Positions 6,518-8,474 of a DNA stretch of 8,474 bases are shown piece by piece (position 1 is the stretch's first letter; the number at the start of each line of letters is the position of its first letter). Under the pieces are notes generated by a model, which was given only the letters and a program-made list of their open reading frames with translations, had not been told where the DNA came from and made no database searches. The stretch covers positions 1-8,474 of the forward strand of contig JAGRHI010000312.1 in the NCBI GenBank assembly GCA_020445045.1. Reading direction: 5' to 3'. Source of the DNA: Candidatus Competibacteraceae bacterium. GTDB taxonomy: Bacteria > Pseudomonadota > Gammaproteobacteria > Competibacterales > Competibacteraceae. The translations under genes and the position numbers were made by a program.

Positions 6518-7530
6518 CGGCGGATTTTTTCCAGGGCAGGGCCGTGCTGGTGACCGGTGGAACCGGGTTCATTGGTGGTCGATTGGTCGCCGCGCTGCGC
6601 GAACGGGGTGCGCGAGTGCGGGTGTTGGTCAGAAGTCGGGAGGTGGGAAACAGGCGCGAGGAGTGGTATGGGGATGCCGTGGAAAAGGTGCTCGGTGATC
6701 TAGATGACGCCGCCAGTCTGGCGCGAGCCTGCGTCGGGGTGGACACCGTATTGCATGTCGCCGGTTTCGCCCATGCCGACGCGGCGGACACGCCGGATTT
6801 CGCGGCGCGGCACTGGGCGGTGAACGCCGAGGGTAGCTTCCGGCTGCTCGATGCGGCGGCGGTGGCCGGAATCAGGCGTTTCGTGTTCCTGAGTAGCTGC
6901 AAGGCGGTGGGCGATCCCGGCCCGCGTTGCGTGGACGAAAGCTGGGATGCGGCGGCGGATACGCTCTATGGTCGAGCCAAGCGCGCCGCCGAGCAGCGAG
7001 TGCTGGCGGTGGGTCGCGAACATGGCTGGCATGTGGTCAATTTGCGGCCGGTTCTGGTCTATGGCCCAGGGATGAAAGGCAATCTGGCGCGGTTGATCGC
7101 CGCCGCGCGGCGCGGCTGGTTGCCGCCGTTGCCGGAAACCGGTAACCGCCGCTCGCTGGTCCATGTGGACGATGTGGCGCAAGCCATGCTGCTGGCCGCC
7201 GCGCGGCCCGCCGCCGCCGGTCGGACCTATCTGGTCAGTGACGGACAAACCTATTCCGGCCGGGAATTGTATGCGATGGTTCGCCGGGTGTCGGGGCGAT
7301 CCGTACCGGCCTGGGCGGTACCGGCCAGCGTGCTTTATGGCGCGGCCGGTCTCGCGGACGCTCTGTTGTGGCTGGGCGGTCGCCGCGACCGCTGGGCGCG
7401 GGCCACGCTGGACAAACTGCTGGGTTGGGCCTGCTACAGTTCCGCTCGAATCGAACGGGAGTTGGACTTTCGGCCGGCCTGGACGCTGGAACGGTACTTC
7501 AACAGCGAGTCACGGGAATGGACCCAATGA
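6511..7530 (+). CDS. NAD(P)-dependent sugar epimerase/reductase, WbpV-like SDR
   Basis: A 339-residue extended short-chain dehydrogenase/reductase acting on nucleotide sugars. It shows the Rossmann motif VLVTGGTGFIGG (12-23), FLSSCKAVG with Ser128/Ser129, the catalytic YGRAK (Tyr153, Lys157), LRPVLVYGPGMKGNLARLI (178-196) and GNRRSLVHVDDV (211-222). The PGMKGN and NRRSLVHVDD signatures resemble the WbpV group, which reduces UDP-4-keto-6-deoxy-GlcNAc to UDP-QuiNAc. A 4-epimerase function remains possible. The start is uncertain. GTG 6511 overlaps the previous stop by 7 bases and gives the usual lead-in FFQGRAVLVTGG. GTG 6544, with AGGG at 6533-6536, would start directly at LVTGG, and TTG 6502 is also in frame. 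I prefer 6511 because the first beta-strand stays intact. The stop overlaps the next start as ATGA. A WbpM-like 4,6-dehydratase that would supply its substrate is not in the window. Confidence 0.88.
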   Translation: MVAADFFQGRAVLVTGGTGFIGGRLVAALRERGARVRVLVRSREVGNRREEWYGDAVEKVLGDLDDAASLARACVGVDTVLHVAGFAHADAADTPDFAARHWAVNAEGSFRLLDAAAVAGIRRFVFLSSCKAVGDPGPRCVDESWDAAADTLYGRAKRAAEQRVLAVGREHGWHVVNLRPVLVYGPGMKGNLARLIAAARRGWLPPLPETGNRRSLVHVDDVAQAMLLAAARPAAAGRTYLVSDGQTYSGRELYAMVRRVSGRSVPAWAVPASVLYGAAGLADALLWLGGRRDRWARATLDKLLGWACYSSARIERELDFRPAWTLERYFNSESREWTQ

Positions 7531-8474
7531 CGGAAATCTGGAGTGGGCTGCGTGGGCTACGGCCGTATGGGTTGTGGTTGTTGGCGGTTGTCGGCGGCGC
7601 TCTGGCAAGCGTGCTGGTCCTGCTGCTGTTTTACCGTTTGGGTGGCTTGCCGGTCGTGGCGCCCCCGGTGGTGCTGGATGGTGAGCTACAGTTGGTGGCC
7701 GGTCAGGGCCAGCCCACTCCCACTGGATTGGAAATCCGCCAAGCGGGTCCGAAAGGGATGGCGGTGGTGCAAGCTCCGGTACAACGCATGGTTCGGGCGA
7801 CGTTGTATAGCCGTCTGTCTTGGCGGGTGCGGGGGTTGGCGCCGGATCGGCGGCTGCATTTGGCCTGGGTGACGCTGGCCGAACCGCGAAAAAGCTGGGA
7901 ATTGACCTTGCCGCCAGCCGGGCCGGATGGAATCGGCGAATTGGATTTGCGCGCGGAACCGCACTGGCAAGGCCGGATCGCCGCCCTCGGTCTGATCGTG
8001 CCTGGGCCGTTCCCGCAACCATTGCTGCTGGACCGGCTGGAGTTGCGGCCGGCGTCGCTCACCTTTGGCGATTTGCTGCGCTGGGCCTGGGAGGAGTGGA
8101 CCTCGTTCGAGGACTGGAGCCAGCGATCCATCAATTACACGGCGGGCGCGCCGCTGGATGCCTTGTTTCCACCGGTGTTGATGGTGGCGCTGTGGGCCGG
8201 TTTTGGCGGCCTGTTGTACGCGCTGCTCGATCCTCCGCGCCGCTGGAAATTGACCCCCTACGCCGCGCTGTTTCTGCTCGGTTGGCTGGTGCTGGATCTG
8301 CGCTGGCAGTGGGACTTGCGCCTGCGGCTCGAACAAACCGTGGAACGCTTCGCCGGCAAGAGCGAGGAAGACCGGCGGCTGGCGGCGCTGGATGGCGGCC
8401 TGTATCGATTCCTGCGGGAAGTGCGCCAACACTTGCCGGAACGACCGGTCCGCTTGTTCATCGTCAGTGCCGAT
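7527..8474 (+). CDS. Uncharacterised membrane protein with large periplasmic domain (3' end cut)
   Basis: The reading frame is open from ATG 7527 to the window edge (316 codons), and no stop is seen. The start overlaps the previous stop as ATGA (7527-7530), so translational coupling is likely. I do not recognise the family. Residues about 14-36 (LWLLAVVGGALASVLVLLLF) form a first membrane helix. Residues about 40-212 contain alternating hydrophobic and polar, beta-rich sequence with many Trp and Pro, e.g. LSWRVRGL, LHLAWVTLAEP, HWQGRIAALGLIV and LLLDRLELRP. Two more helices follow at about 213-234 and 243-260, joined by a basic loop (DPPRRWK). The basic N-terminus and basic loop place both inside, so the middle domain and the C-terminal part from about 261 should be periplasmic. 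A beta-sandwich, perhaps glycan-binding, is a guess. The context suggests a role in late polysaccharide handling such as ligation, modification or export. It is not a recognisable flippase, polymerase or glycosyltransferase. Confidence 0.8.
   Translation, partial: MTEIWSGLRGLRPYGLWLLAVVGGALASVLVLLLFYRLGGLPVVAPPVVLDGELQLVAGQGQPTPTGLEIRQAGPKGMAVVQAPVQRMVRATLYSRLSWRVRGLAPDRRLHLAWVTLAEPRKSWELTLPPAGPDGIGELDLRAEPHWQGRIAALGLIVPGPFPQPLLLDRLELRPASLTFGDLLRWAWEEWTSFEDWSQRSINYTAGAPLDALFPPVLMVALWAGFGGLLYALLDPPRRWKLTPYAALFLLGWLVLDLRWQWDLRLRLEQTVERFAGKSEEDRRLAALDGGLYRFLREVRQHLPERPVRLFIVSAD

Overview
This window is part of a polysaccharide biosynthesis locus (O-antigen, capsule or exopolysaccharide type) from a GC-rich Gram-negative bacterium. 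It is most likely gammaproteobacterial, in the style of Chromatiales, Competibacter or Methylococcales, but that placement rests only on protein style and base composition and is weak. Six protein genes are visible. Five have clear family assignments: four carry glycosyltransferase-type domains and one is a nucleotide-sugar short-chain dehydrogenase. The sixth, cut by the window end, is an unrecognised membrane protein.

Left part (1-3574): a large two-domain glycosyltransferase (GT2 followed by GT4, 53-2239, +) runs into a WbsX/GH99-like protein on the opposite strand (2243-3574, -). Their stop codons are only 3 bases apart. Although their catalytic domains are unrelated, both proteins begin with the same gap-free 36-residue block at almost the same position (LYRR-x-PL near the start, NxAxYQxW at the end). 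This is the most interesting observation in the window.

Middle (3575-3897): a 323-base divergent intergenic region, AT-rich on its left side. It holds a perfect ATTACA-N8-TGTAAT dyad, two extended -10 elements (TGnTATAAC) facing right and a strong Shine-Dalgarno sequence. This is the probable control region for the right-hand operon and perhaps also for the WbsX gene.

Right part (3898-8474): four tightly packed + strand genes with a 16-base gap, then overlaps of 7 and 4 bases. In order they are a GT2 glycosyltransferase, a SAM-methyltransferase/GT2 fusion, a WbpV-like NAD(P)-dependent sugar epimerase/reductase, and the start of a three-helix membrane protein with a large predicted periplasmic domain. 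A plausible reading is that the reductase makes a deoxy- or amino-deoxy-sugar nucleotide, the glycosyltransferases assemble and decorate the chain on the cytoplasmic face, and the methyltransferase domain modifies or caps it. No initiating transferase, flippase, polymerase, ABC exporter or ligase is visible, so the locus must continue beyond the window. Functions beyond family level are inference.
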